From positions 1,769,001 to 1,833,000 of the forward strand of contig NC_132977.1 of assembly GCF_047496725.1 (NCBI RefSeq): DNA of 64,000 bases, given 5' to 3'. This document shows positions 12,112 to 24,241 of this stretch, in pieces (within the stretch, counting starts at the first letter, position 1; each line of letters opens with the position of its first letter). The notes beneath the pieces are model-generated. The model was not told the DNA's origin and did no database searches. It saw only the letters and a list, made by a program, of their open reading frames with translations. A program made the translations under genes and the position numbers. Origin of the DNA: Anoplolepis gracilipes (lineage: Eukaryota; Arthropoda; Insecta; Hymenoptera; Formicidae).

Positions 12112-12639
12112 CTTATTTATTTTATTATTTATTAGTTATAAAAAAATTTACTTTCCGAGGTATTAGTGATCCATTTTCTATTATTGTGTAACATATGTAC
12201 AATGCATATATTTTAGATTTTATTTAATTTTATTGTTTAATAATTAATATTTTAAATTTAAATTTTATTTTTATTAAAGAAATATTTTACTTTTTTAAAT
12301 ATATTTTTAAAATATATATTATAAATGTATATATATGTATAATAATTGACACATTTTTATACAACATATATAAATTATTTCAATATTATTTTTGAAATTT
12401 ATAAAAGTTTTAGATTATTTATATATAATAGTAATAATTAAATATTTATAATATTTCATATTTTATAAAATTTGTATTTATAAAAAAATTTATTTTTTTA
12501 ATTTTTTAAATTATGCAAATTTCTTATTAAATATAAAAGACAGATAAAAATGCAATTTGCGTCCAATAACTATTTTTTAAACAATTAATTATCTTAAACA
12601 TTGCATTATATAATTCATATATATATATGTATTTTACAG
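12097..12639. other. Very AT-rich block, intron-like
   Basis: This stretch is made almost wholly of A and T, with many tata and ttttaaa runs and no ORF. It would be the intron between the donor at 12091 and the acceptor at 12639 if those sites are used. Confidence 0.5.
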
Positions 12640-12696
12640 AACGTCAATGTCAACAACGTAGTGCACCATAATTCTGCCGTTACGCATCAAATCTCG
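12640..12696 (+). CDS. Putative internal coding exon, 19 codons, phase 0/0
   Basis: The segment is preceded by a good acceptor (tgtattttacag, with AT-rich sequence before it) and followed by a strong donor (TCG|GTGAGT). It is exactly 57 bases. Only the frame starting at its first base is open, reading NVNVNNVVHHNSAVTHQIS; the other two frames stop inside it. It is a composition island, close to half GC inside a block near one-fifth GC. I do not recognise the peptide, which is low in charge and rich in Asn, Val and His. It may belong to the same gene as 23181-23312, which has the same strand and phase. Alternatively it could be a noncoding exon or chance. Confidence 0.35.
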
Positions 12697-13967
12697 GTGA
12701 GTGATTATGAATTATTTTAAACTTGAAGAAATGTTAATTTTTTAAAAATAATACTTCTGATGATCATTTCTGCGAAAAGACCTTCGATAGAAAAAAAAAA
12801 AAAAAAAACAACAGACAGAACTAATTATAATCTCTCTTGTAAGTAGATGTATTTAAATGGTTGAACTTTCTTGAACATTGTTTTCTCTTTCATTTTATGC
12901 CAAAAGATGCAATCACTATTCTTTAAAAATTCTTTTAAAAATTTTAAAAATCGAGAAGATATGCTAGAAGTTTGGAACTTTACAAACGTTATAATGAAAC
13001 ACTGCCAGTTCTCAGAAAATTTTGCGTCATTTAGATTTTAGCCATTTAATCTCATCACAGAGAAGATTTTAATAGAATTTAAAAGTATTCCATGATTAAG
13101 CCTTAGTATACAACATTTTCAAACTATAATAAAAAATGCGACAATGAAATCACATTTTCAAAACGAATAAAGAATTGTTCAAATACATATATATCTTACG
13201 ATAATATAAATGACAAATTAATATTTGTAAAATATAAATACATTTATATAAAATTCTAAACATATTATCAGGAACAAAATTGTGAAACATACATAATTTT
13301 CATATTTTCCATAAATTTTCTCATTCTCTAAAGCTTCGTTTAAATGATATTCAATAATAATAGTGCAATATACCGAATGTTGTACTGAGCTAAAATGTGC
13401 AAATCAAAATATGTAACCGCGCTCGATGCTACTGATGATCGAAAGACAATTCGAACATATCGATCCGTGAAATCCAGGCGCATCGCGCCACACCGGTAGC
13501 GCGAAGCGATCAATCGTCGAAAGGAGGATCGTCGTATACGAAGGAGGCTCACGGGTCACGAGCATCACGAGCATCGTCGGCAGTAGCGAGTATGGTAGTC
13601 GGTAGGCCAGGCTGAATCATGCTTCCTCTACGGTATATACGGGAGTCAATTGGACGGTTACGGCGTCCTCGGACTAAAGGAACAGCTACGAGAGTGGAGG
13701 CGCCTTCATCTTTACGATGAAGTATCCTCATAACTCCCGTCGTTCTTCCTCTTGTTCACTCTTGCTGGCTTTCGGGCGAAAAGGTTTCATCCCTCTCTCT
13801 TTCTTTTCGTTTCACTCTTTTTTTCCTCTCTTTCACGATATACATATATGAACATGCCAGATTCTTGAGCAGGTCATCTTTTTTTTCTTTCCCGTCGTTT
13901 CATGTAGATCGAATGATTTATATCGACTCTTGTTGCGAGAAAAACATACATTGTATTTACAGTTGAC

Positions 13968-13995
13968 AAAAAAAAAAAAAAAAAAAAAAAAAAAA
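13968..13995. repeat. Poly-A run (28 A)
   Basis: Uninterrupted A run in AT-rich surroundings. I see no target-site duplication or retroelement sequence beside it, so it is treated as a simple homopolymer. Confidence 0.95.
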
Positions 13996-16725
13996 GATTA
14001 TACTGTGGTAATTATAAGCGATATAATGAAGGAAATGTAGCATAAGAACGGTGTTGACGTGTCATCATTTTTCATCGCTCCGTTTGCAAAATTATCTCAC
14101 GAGCATTAGAATTTCGTAATCGTGACTAGATTATGATTATACCCGTGTAATTTGACATAAATATAATCTTTGTTTTTATAATGTAAAGATAAGAATCCTC
14201 GTGATAGTGAAACATAATTCACTTATACGCAGCGTTGAAATCTGCGGTTTGTAAAGAGTTTATTACCTCGAAGCAGTCGTGCGAATCTACGAGACACTTT
14301 AATACGCCACTGACGTAGCATACCGTCTTTTCACCACAAGAGAAGATATCAGGAATAAGGTATTTTTTTTTCTAATCAACGACCGTTCCATGTTTGCGTC
14401 GCACAACACGTGGAAATCAGCTGATTGTGAGAGATCATATCGTCGGAGTTGTCGACACGAAACGAATCCTTTCGATCTCCTGGAGAAAAAAATTTGCGGT
14501 TGGAAGGTCACGCGGCCAATCGCGGCTCATCGACACCGGCTAAGGTCGCCGCGCGCCGTGCGAAAGCAAGTGCCGGCCGCTCCAATTACACGATGGAAAT
14601 ATCTTCCGCGAGTTACCCGCAGGCACTCGTGATACACGACTCGCACAACAAGTCGTCCTTACACGCCACTCGTGAGCGTTGCGTCGATCGGGCCTCACGC
14701 TGCCGTGTAACGCGGCCGCGCGGCCACGGCGAGGGTGAGGCTACGCTCACGAAATAGCTTTCGCACGGTGACCGGAGCAACCTCGGATCGTCGATCGCAT
14801 GTAGGATCTACCCGCGCGAAATGTATACGTGCCGGCATCCCGCGCTGGCATCCCGTTCCAAGATATAATTTCAGCCGTTTAATCGGCCGGAGCGAGATAC
14901 GTCGCGATCGGCCGCGTGTTGCTGTCGGAGCCTGATAATGGTGTAATTTTGATGAGAACCATTTCCCGCCTTAGATACCGACGAACTACGTTTTAACGCG
15001 CGACAAGGGCTCGTAGTTTTATGATTTATAGTGACTCGCGTTCAATTAAGATGGATTAATAAAACTATTTCATTAATTATATATACGATATACGATATAC
15101 GCATATAACAGTTGTAATACTTTTTATTTTTATATAAATTATGAGATTTTTGTTATCTCTAATAAATTATCTCTAAACCTTGCAATTTTAAAATTAATAA
15201 TTAAATTTAAAGTTTTTCTTGTTAAGAGATATAACTTGTACAGAATAAAAAACGAAAAGAAAATTTCTTAGAAAACTTAAAGGAGAACGAGCTCGAATTT
15301 AATAGCAGTAGGCATCACAATTTAATGGATAATCCGCACACTTTGGACATATCTACGACAACAATATTTACAACTCTAGGGCCGTAAAAGACTGACGTCA
15401 GCTTTCTTATTTCAAAAAACGACAAGGTAATCTCGTTAAGTCGGATTCAGCAAGTTCCTGGCGCGGCTCCGGATATATCTGTCGTCCTTGTTGCCGGCGC
15501 AAGGAAAGCGCGAGGAAAGAACGATGAGAGGACGACGGAATCAGTGAGAGAATAATTTGGTCCGGGTCTCGGCAAGGGCGGTGGGCCCGGCGCTGACATC
15601 TCATTTGACTCGCGCGGGTAGGCTATTTTATTTAATCCGTGATTTACGGACGCGGACGCGGACGAGGCGACCGCAAGGCATTCCCTCCGTGAACAGCGGT
15701 TCTCGGGCTGCGCTGCGGGTACGTAAGCATACGAGCGGAAAGGAGATGCCTCGAAGATAAGTCGGCTGGGTCGAGAGAGAGGGTAAGGGAGGGATCGACC
15801 GAGATGCATAACTTAACCCTCCCGCGCGGTCGCAGTATGTAGGGGGAATTTAATCTCCACTTCGGTGCTGCCCCGCGCCTCTCACGAGCGGATAAAATAA
15901 ATAAATAGGACGCCTTCGAAATATGTCCCCGTCTAGTTGAAATATATGTAGAGCAGCCAGAGTGTGTGCGCCGTCTCCGAGGAATTCTCGGGATGGCCAT
16001 ACAGTTCTTTCCCCGCTCTTGCCGCTGCTCTCACCGACGCGACCCGTTCCTTATTTCTTACGAAGATCGAGGATTCCTGGCTGGCGCGACTCGTGCATCT
16101 TTCCGAGGACTTCTCTGCGTGATCGTATGTGCAATGTGGAATACGTATGCGTATCTGTGATATCAAAGCGCGCACACGATATAACATATCGTGCAGAAAA
16201 ATAAACGCTTTTATTTTTAAAATGTATCTTCTCCATTCTTTTTATGTGTGTCTTTAGCATTTATGTATTTTAATAGCGGTTTGTTTCTATATTATACTTT
16301 ATATATAATAATTTTCTTATAAATTTTGATAATGAGATGCATACTAATTTCTATGATATGTCAGATAGGCTCGTTAAATAAATATTTTAACTCATTGGAA
16401 AATAAAAATCGACATTAAAAAGATGAATTAATAACATTTGCTAGAATAAAGATAAAGTACGTTTTTAATGTTTCTTATTTCAAATGCACGTGAAAGAAAA
16501 AATATTATATAATTAAAATTAATAAATTTTATAGTTATAAACATAAGTCGTACATTCGTTAAATTATTATTTAAATTTTTCATACAACTTATACCTATAT
16601 CGCAAAGATGAACGTGTTTAGCGAATCGCAATTTTGCTGACCGGATATAAAACGATTTAGACAAGCGCGTATCGGTGTTCTGGGTTGTCATTGTCGTCGG
16701 TTGCGTCGCCGTTGCCGCTATTGAT

Positions 16726-16764
<39 letters not shown>

Positions 16765-16772
16765 GTCGTCGT
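16726..16772. repeat. (GTC)n trinucleotide microsatellite
   Basis: About 15 GTC units with one interruption (gtt). It creates poly-Ser and poly-Asp stretches in the overlapping 77- and 115-codon ORFs, which are otherwise unremarkable. Confidence 0.95.
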
Positions 16773-18054
16773 GTACCTGCCGCGCAGATAATAGTCGCAA
16801 GAACAACGTGCGAACAGGTCGCGCCGGCGTCTCGAAGATTACAAATGTGGCGTTGACCCCGGTTGTTTCGGGGTCACGTGAGCGCTCCAAATTATATGGA
16901 GCGAGTCGACGGATGGCCAGAGCACGCCATGGACGTGATGGCCCGATCGTGGCTAGGTCATCACCCGCTTACCAATCGCTGTATGTACACATGTACACGC
17001 ATACACACGTACACAAACACACGTGCACATAACAAGTGACCAGCGTCACTCTATCCCTGTGCCACGTATCTGCACGAGGATCAAAGTCATTCTGGTATAT
17101 CGCAATCGATGATAACCAGAAGAGATAGATTCGATGACGATTACGATAAAGGATTTTCTCGCTTTCTCTGAATTACTTGTGGAATAGATATTTTATTGAT
17201 AAATTTTCTATCATTTTGCACATACATCAATTTATTTGCAATCTCGCAAAAGAAGGGTCACTTTACATGTATTAAATTCTAAAAAATATAATATTATTAA
17301 GCTATATATATATATACACATAATAATGAATATATTTACAAATAAAGTGGTATAACTAGTAACCTAATTTAAATAGTTCAATATATTATAGTCTGATGAC
17401 AAGAGAGTATAAGCGTATTACTCTGCGATTACTTAAGATTTATATCGCGCAACAATATGTGGCTTTTTTTCAGAAAGGTATCATCCTTCCGTCAGGTTAA
17501 AAGGCAAATCGCCTATAATACTAAACGATGCGGGATATGATATCGATCTATCCAATAACGTTACTTACAAGATGATCGCGCGCATGAAATGCCACACGTA
17601 ACTATTAAACGCAAACATCTGGTGGCTCAAAATGTTCGGTCATTTGCGTAAATCACGATGATAAATAATAATCTACGCTCTTTAAGAAAGTTCTAAGCAA
17701 TAATTTAGATCCTGCGCCCGCGGTTCGGAGAAAGAACCTCTACAATGGATGAACCGTTGTAAGGAAGATCAAAGGTTATATAATCCCTCTACGTGTCTTG
17801 TGGGAATACGATTCATCTCCGTTGCAATAGTAATGCGCGCGCCCGAACGAGCTCTCTCGCCGCGAGACGCTTCTGCTTGGGATTCCTAATAAACGGTGCG
17901 TCAATAATGGGTCGTAAAATTTCGCGCGTTTATAATCGCCAACGAAACGCCAACGCCTCGCTCTCGTCCGAGAACGAAGCTGTCTTCCGTGATTAATTGA
18001 CTATAAAGCTGAGAGAAAGCAGGTGAAAGAAATGAAGTTCTTCCGTGGGTCGAC

Positions 18055-18057
<3 letters not shown>

Positions 18058-18086
<29 letters not shown>
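18058..18086. repeat. Poly-T run (29 T)
   Basis: Homopolymer beside CpG-rich DNA. No mobile element was identified next to it. Confidence 0.95.
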
Positions 18087-18740
18087 CGACCGGATCTTCT
18101 TGCTTCTTGGTGATATTAAATATCGCGAACCTGTACGTATGTATATCGCCGAGCAAGAGTAACTTGCTTCAGCCAGAGATTCTTACACTCTCGGGAATAA
18201 GCTCGCGTAGCACATGCTGTACATATTTATTTTCTGTCTTATACTCTTCAATATCGTTTATTTGTTATATTTTTCAATCGTGATATATATACATATATGT
18301 ATAGGTATAAAAATAGGGCTAATAACATAACATTGATGATAGCTTAAGAAAATAGAAAGAAAGGGAAACCATAGTTGTAAATTTTATCTTTCTTTAATGT
18401 GAAAGAAAGTGAGGAGCAATTAAATATATATAATATTCGATCATATGGATGTGTCAAATTTTACTATAATTTATTATTATATAATGTCACTGGCTTAGGC
18501 GCAAATAGAAAAAAAGAGCACTACGAGCTGCATCTTGTTTCTTTTTTATCTAATACTTAAAGTAAAGCATTGTGAACATAGGGAATATTCGATCTATTTA
18601 TACTGTATGTATACGATATTTGCTATTGAATAATAATCGCAGAGCGAGAAATTGCTTCCATTCGCGCCGTGAATAGCGGCACGGTGGTCCTGGTTGCCAC
18701 GTATGCGAGCGAGACGTCTACGCGCACTGTCGTAACTTAC

Positions 18741-18796
18741 CTGGCAGATGGCGATCCGAGAAGGCACCCAGCGGAGATTAGATCGATTTTTCATGA
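18741..18796 (-). other. Possible minus-strand exon ending in a perfect donor
   Basis: On the minus strand, TGCCAG|GTAAGT at the low-coordinate end is a full-consensus donor, and ctcagcag at the high-coordinate end is a fair acceptor. The 56 bases between are open in the frame with an internal ATG (MKNRSNLRWVPSRIAICQ). The same bases provide a plus-strand acceptor (cttacctggcag|ATG), so at most one strand is likely to be used. No family is recognised. Confidence 0.2.
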
Positions 18797-19008
18797 CTGC
18801 TGAGAAAATCGCTCTCGAGCGGCTAACAAGCGCCAGATGCAAATCGCGGCCGCGCGCAGTAGGTAAGCCCGCGATCGCCTACTCGCTCGTAACGGAGCGA
18901 GCGAAGCATGATGCGTGGCTGTCCACGTGGGCTGAGAGAGACAGACGAACGGAATCTCTGCGAGAACTGCTGGTCCGCGCGACTCAAGATGCCGGAAGCT
19001 ATTCCCAG
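18748..19008 (+). CDS. Possible coding exon, 87 codons, phase 0/0
   Basis: This plus-strand segment lies between acceptor cttacctggcag and donor CCCAG|GTGACG. It is open throughout and begins with ATG. The first part has a helix-like run with motif RRLDRFFMTAEKIALERL, and the first ~40 codons have about 60% purine in codon position 1, mildly coding-like. The frame continues open past the donor to 19089. A 96-codon ORF covers the opposite strand, so the patch may simply be poor in stops. No domain is recognised. Its phase would fit between the exons at 12640 and 23181. Confidence 0.2.
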
Positions 19009-22000
19009 GTGACGTTGCGTTGTGAAAAGTCCCCCGAGTCCCGCGACTCGAATTACACGTCTTGCCGATATGTTGACTCAATTAATTAGACGCGATTTAT
19101 GAGTGCACGCGTTGGCCGACTAGTAGTTGGTGAGTTACTAATTCTCGGATAACAAGTCGGTAACACACGATATTTCAGCGCGGGTACTACATCACAGACG
19201 CCGCGCCGGGGGTTTATCGGACGTATGCAAATGACGATACACCGTGTGATTTGTGGAGCGTTAAATATTCATTGCAATTCAGTAATTCGCGGGATTATCA
19301 TGCCGCGTGCGATTAGTAATAACGATGAAGGCCGTTTATGCTCCGGTCTACAAAGTCGCTCGTCGATCGTAAATATCTCGTATCGTGACAGTGTTATCGG
19401 CGGGCATACCGGTTGCTTACGGGGAAACAACGGCGAACTCAATAAACCGATCGATAAATTGACCAGGTAGAGAGGCGGAACGAACAGTTTGACAAATGTT
19501 ATGCTGTGGTCAGAATTTATTGTCACACCAGTCGCACAAATTCAAAGCACTTTGTGCGAATCGATTCCAATTTGCGTAAATAATATTTCATGACTATGAT
19601 TTTTATCTGCCGCAATGTAATATTCAATCGAGTGATGTATATTCAAGTTAAATCATTTTTCAAAAGAATTGCAAGAAATTTTTTCATCTTATTCACATTG
19701 AAGTAATTAAAAACAAAAGATTCAAAGAGGGATAGAGAGTGTATTTATTATTTTGAGATTTTTATTAGTATATATGTATATTATAATCCTTTATAATATA
19801 TAAAAATACAAATATAATATAATTGAAAAGATATACAAAAGATATTGCACGTGCGATATATAAGTAATTTTTTGTAAGTTTGCAAATTAATCAAGTAATT
19901 TAGAATTTTTAGTTTTTAAAAGAGAGAAATTTATTTCACTGTATCTCTGTATTAAACTTTTTTTATGCTTAAAAAGGAGATTTGTCTTGAGAGGTGACAT
20001 TTGATTATCGAACTATTTTTCTTACTCAAAATTTACAACAAGTTAATATACATATTTTAACGAGGGAGAAACTTTTGGCTATCTGAAAAGACTATGCTTG
20101 CAAAAATATTGATCAACTTATTTTAAAACGGCGTCAAAATGCATATCAAAAAAGTGCACGTGCCGAAACGTTTCGAAAGGCGTTTTAGGATTAATATCAG
20201 CAATTCATTGGCAAAGTGGCAAGGTTAAGTTATCTTATTAATTCCGATGACTTAACATATGTGTAAAATTACTAACAAACACAGGAATCGTATCTGAATT
20301 AATCACTTTCAAGGCGAAGAAAATACAATCTTCCAAAAATCAGAGATTTCGCGCGATTATTACTTTAGTGACATTAACGGGAATCATCGCCGCGAACGGA
20401 ACGTTGCGACGTTATGTAACCGCATGTGGGGGTAATAATTTATTACCCTTATTACGCGATAAACAAATATCTTTCGTAAAACTGCACGAATTAAAAGATC
20501 CACCGAGATCGCTCTTGAAAAGTTGTCGACATGTCGTTCTTAAGCACAATCATGCCGCGTGCGGAAATCGACGCGACATGATCGCGTTAAATCGAGACTG
20601 CTGCGACGAGAAAAACTGGTAGCGGTCCTATAGATCTGTCGATGCCCGACAGTAGCTCGCCACGCGAATACCGGCTTCCTTTTTTTTTTCTCTTGTGTCT
20701 TTCCCTCATCGATCTTACCTTCCTCGGGATATCGTCTCTCGTCTCTCGCCTCCGCGCGTAGGAAGCTCTCTTCCTCTCTCGTCGCTCTTTTCTTCGCGGC
20801 TAATAAGCCGCTGCCTGCGAACATTAAAGCTCGTATTACATGGCAGTCTCGTCGGTAATTGGACGCACGTTTAGCGAGCCAATAGATGTACGTGAGATGA
20901 CGATCTCACCGGCGCGGCGAACCTCCCATTCCGAGTTCGTATCTCATTCGGCGGACTTGTTAAACGTTGGTTACGGTAGCTGACGGTGATAACGGCGGAA
21001 TAAATTAATTCGATATTTTGATTTCTCACGATATGCATATTAATGCCGGATTCTCTCCTGTAGCCTCATCAAAACCATTACCAGAATTAGTTGATCTCAA
21101 AATACGAATGTTTGCTACGTGATCCTGTTGACGAAATATTTTATTTTAATTTAATTCAATTAAAAGGAAGAAAATTAATCGTATTGTTTACAAGTTACAA
21201 TATTTTTGCGTATTGCAAAAAAGACGCAAATTCAACGCTCAGCTTAATAAATATCGATTCAAGAATAATTGGCGGTCAGTGATAATTTTGAACCGTGACA
21301 TATAAACTGATCGCTAATCCGATCGACAAATTCCCACGTGGCATTCAAATAAACGGGCGAGTTTTTATCTTGTGCGTCGGACACTCGCAGAGTCTACTTA
21401 ATGGTATAATTTCGCTATTAATCTCCGTATTGCGTTACTCGACCGCTACACACGAACGCAGAATACGATCGACGACGTATACATGACCGTGCGCATGTAT
21501 ATGCGTACAGATACGTACGATTGACATATAGCGCGGTAACCCACTCCAATTATGCGCGATTTGGTCGGGATTTAACGCCGTTATTCGCCATCAATTTTGG
21601 GGCCTTATCCGAAGCAGTCCGCGCGCCCCACGGTCCACCAAAATGGAGGACCGAGGAACTTTAAGATCCATCAGGCTTGCCTCGAATTTTACGATCGGTC
21701 GTCCCAATATCGCATCGCTCCAAGAATAAATAATTCGATTTCGAAATCAGAGAAGACGTTTGCTTGTTCATCGCCATCAACTACGTCGTTATTTGTGGTT
21801 TCTCCCCTTTTCCATCGTGCCACTTTATAAGATATGCTATTCCGTGTACCATAAAAATCACCGTATTATAACGCGAACAGAATACGTAAGAAAAATGTTA
21901 TGGAGTTCTGTGTATTCCTGAGAAATCACCTTGACATTTATTAATCGTTGCAAAAGTTTTCACAAAATCGACTTTATGCGATAATAGATTAACGGATCAT

Positions 22001-23180
22001 TATACAATCGAATCCAAAATAGCGATTAAAAAGTGCAATTATTTAGCTATCGATTTTGAAATATTATACTTGTCTACCAATCATAATCCAAAACAAATTA
22101 TAGTACAATTTTATTAGACTATTTATGCTAAGTCTGTATTTCGAAATATCATGTTATCGTCATTAAAATTTACAAATTTGGAGTTACTGTTAGTTATAAT
22201 GGATTGATATACATAAACCATCAATGATCCGTAGGATCGTGGATACATTTTTATATCTCATAAATGAGCTCATTAAGATAAGTGAAACGAAAATAAAATG
22301 TTTACAGAAATTGTTGGCGTGATTTAAGAATAAATATTTCTACGTTAAATTCATATCTTTTCTTTAAGTTATATAATCGAAGAAAAAAAAAAAACGAGAT
22401 GATGACCAAAAGAAAATCGAATACTTTGCGCAGCCATAAAAACGAGAGAATAAGCTTTGTGAAACCAAAAATAAAACATGCAACATCGGTCGAGAATAAT
22501 ATCGAAGGTAGGAGGATAGACTAAATCGCGCTGAATTCTTCGTGAAATTCTTCTGCTCGTTCGAATTCCTCGTTTATACGGGTCGAATATCTTGATCGAT
22601 ATAATGAGGATTGTAAATCGCAGATCACTAATAGTCGTTGCAACTCTAATCGCGCAGACTACAAAAACGGTTCACGATACTTTTTCAGCTCTATTAGGAT
22701 TTTAAAAACAGACTGTGCGATACTGCTAGAGACAAGATCGTATCGATTGCAATATGTTTAGGTGCGATTTCGAATAACGAGTTTAGAGATTTATTCTCTG
22801 TAGATCACAGGCATTCACCTGCCCCATATGGCACCATTTTACTGAGATATTCCCACGGTCAGTTCTGAAAAACGGAACAAGCATATTTATATTCATATCC
22901 TATACATATATTATGTTAAAACTAAAATTTACAAAACAAACATAAATAAAATAAATAACAAGCATTAAGTAATAATAAAATTAATCATTTTGCATCCGTT
23001 AAAAAAATGATAATAAAATCTGTTTTCGTGTTGAATAGCTTGAGAGCCGCTGCTTGTCGATGCAATCGCGGGAGAATTACAAAACTATTCAAATTAGGTT
23101 GCCCGATTTCCGAAACGCCATTAGTTATCCGGATTCGAGAGGACGAAGTGCGCTCATTTAAAATTCCGTTGATTTCGTAG
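19009..23180. other. Noncoding stretch, no gene recognised
   Basis: Mixed to AT-rich DNA. A 9-bp hairpin TCGCACAAA/TTTGTGCGA lies at 19532-19559. After an acceptor-like tatttcag at about 19179, 44 codons are open, without a donor. The minus-strand candidate at 20719-20824 is listed separately. 21.8-23.1 kb is AT-rich with no ORF above 60 codons. Confidence 0.55.
20719..20824 (-). CDS. Possible first coding exon, minus strand
   Basis: This runs from an ATG at 20824 to a strong donor GAGGAAG|GTAAGA, leaving about 35 codons and a phase-1 end. The peptide starts MFAGSGLLAAKKRATREEES and is rich in Arg and Glu, which partly reflects the purine-rich DNA. The frame stays open beyond the donor to 20540 (94 codons). 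I found no partner exon at lower coordinates and recognise no family. Confidence 0.15.
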
Positions 23181-23312
23181 GAAACGATCGTACGCGTATG
23201 TCACCAGTCCAAAAGCGATAACTATTTTTTTGGGGAGTTGGAAGACGAGTTCGGAGAAAAAAAGAAGGAACGGTTAAGATTGGAGCGGCAGTTCTACATG
23301 GATATCGCAAAG
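23181..23312 (+). CDS. Putative internal coding exon, 44 codons, charged helical protein
   Basis: This is the best coding candidate in the window. The acceptor (gatttcgtag) ends in an in-frame TAG, so the frame opens exactly at 23181. It runs 44 codons to donor GCAAAG|GTAAAT, and the next in-frame stop follows within the intron (taa). Both ends are phase 0. Codon position 1 is about 61% purine. The N-terminal part contains SKSDNYFFGELEDEF and the C-terminal part KKKERLRLERQFYMDIAK, a highly charged, helix-prone stretch. That stretch faintly recalls the Lys-Lys ... Glu-Leu-Arg ... Tyr repeats of the centrosome/cilium protein CSPP1. I compared it only from memory, so the family is unproven. The same-strand, same-phase exon candidate lies 10.5 kb upstream. 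It could also belong to another coiled-coil gene. Confidence 0.5.
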
Positions 23313-23968
23313 GTAAATCTGTATTAATTTTGAATGTGTAATCATTTCGCTTGTTGAAAAGATTTAATTCGTTATTACTTTCTCACATTTTAAATAATTA
23401 CACGTGGTTGTTGAGCGTAGTAATGAAGAAAAAAAATATTATAAGAATTAATTTATGTGATACTTAATAGCCTCTGGTTCTCTTAAAATATATCATTATA
23501 GTATGTTGCACACTCTATTATGCATAATGGAGCAAAAGCCGACGTTTGTCTACGCATAATGAAATACTTGCTCGCCCACGAAGCGGCATAAAAGCTACAA
23601 GTTTAACTATCAAAGAGATATAACTGATGCAGCAAGTAGTAAAATATGATTCGCTTGTTGTCGTTTAAAACTATCAAATATTTTGAGTTTTTCTCTGTTA
23701 GGTCATATGATTGAGAATATATTGATTTTACGAAAACTTCAATACAAAATATTTAATTGATTAAAATTTGTAAAATGAGGAAAATTTTTTAATACATTTT
23801 TTTGTGTAAAACAAGTATCTTTAAGTAAATTTATAAAATCAGAATGTTAGGAATAGTTAAATATTATTAATTTTTTACGTCATTAAATAAATTTAGACTT
23901 TTTTATTATTTATCTGAATACGAAATAGAAGACAATTTCAAATCCTTCCCAAAGAAACGTTGTCATAG

Positions 23969-24241
23969 CGATTGAGGTCAATGTCCTTTTCTCCCCGATT
24001 TACTCTGAAAAAGCGACCGCATTATTATCTGCCGGGTATCCTTTACGGCGACCACAAAATCGAGGGGGAAACTCTAGTTTTAAGTGGCAGCACTTCTCGA
24101 GGGTCAGCCTTCTCCCAATTGGAAGGTGCCCCGAACGCGACTCCAATCGAATTGGTAACGAATGATTCGAGATATCGCCGGGGGACGTTATGTAGGACCA
24201 CACACGAGGCGTCCGCGCTATCCTCGACCTGGTCCCACCAG
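23969..24241 (+). CDS. Possible coding exon, about 91 codons, phase 0/0
   Basis: The plus-strand frame is open from acceptor-like tgtcatag (23961-23968) to donor CACCAG|GTAATG at 24241 and on to a TGA at 24280. It would join in frame to the exon ending at 23312 across a 656-base intron. The peptide includes RPHYYLPGILYGDHKIEGET and recalls no family. Against it, the upstream pyrimidine tract is weak, codon position 1 is only about half purine, and two minus-strand ORFs of 110 and 122 codons cover the same bases. This suggests a stop-poor GC patch. Confidence 0.2.

Larger units (their letters stand above)
12697..18740. other. Noncoding stretch, no gene recognised
   Basis: AT-rich to about 13.35 kb, then alternating CpG-rich patches (13.42-13.75, 14.45-14.94, 15.43-15.95 and 16.75-17.05 kb) and AT-rich DNA. 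The patches hold overlapping ORFs on both strands up to 120 codons with no recognisable domain. Poly-A runs lie at 12791-12808 and 13968-13995. A 12-bp palindrome GGCCGCGCGGCC lies at 14714-14725. Confidence 0.55.

Noticed and set aside
14123..14132. tgactagatt, seed region of miR-279/996
   Set aside because: Only ten bases match and the surrounding sequence does not fold into a precursor.
19180..19314. 44 open codons after acceptor-like tatttcag
   Set aside because: It ends at TAG without a donor or recognisable C-terminus, and could be chance.
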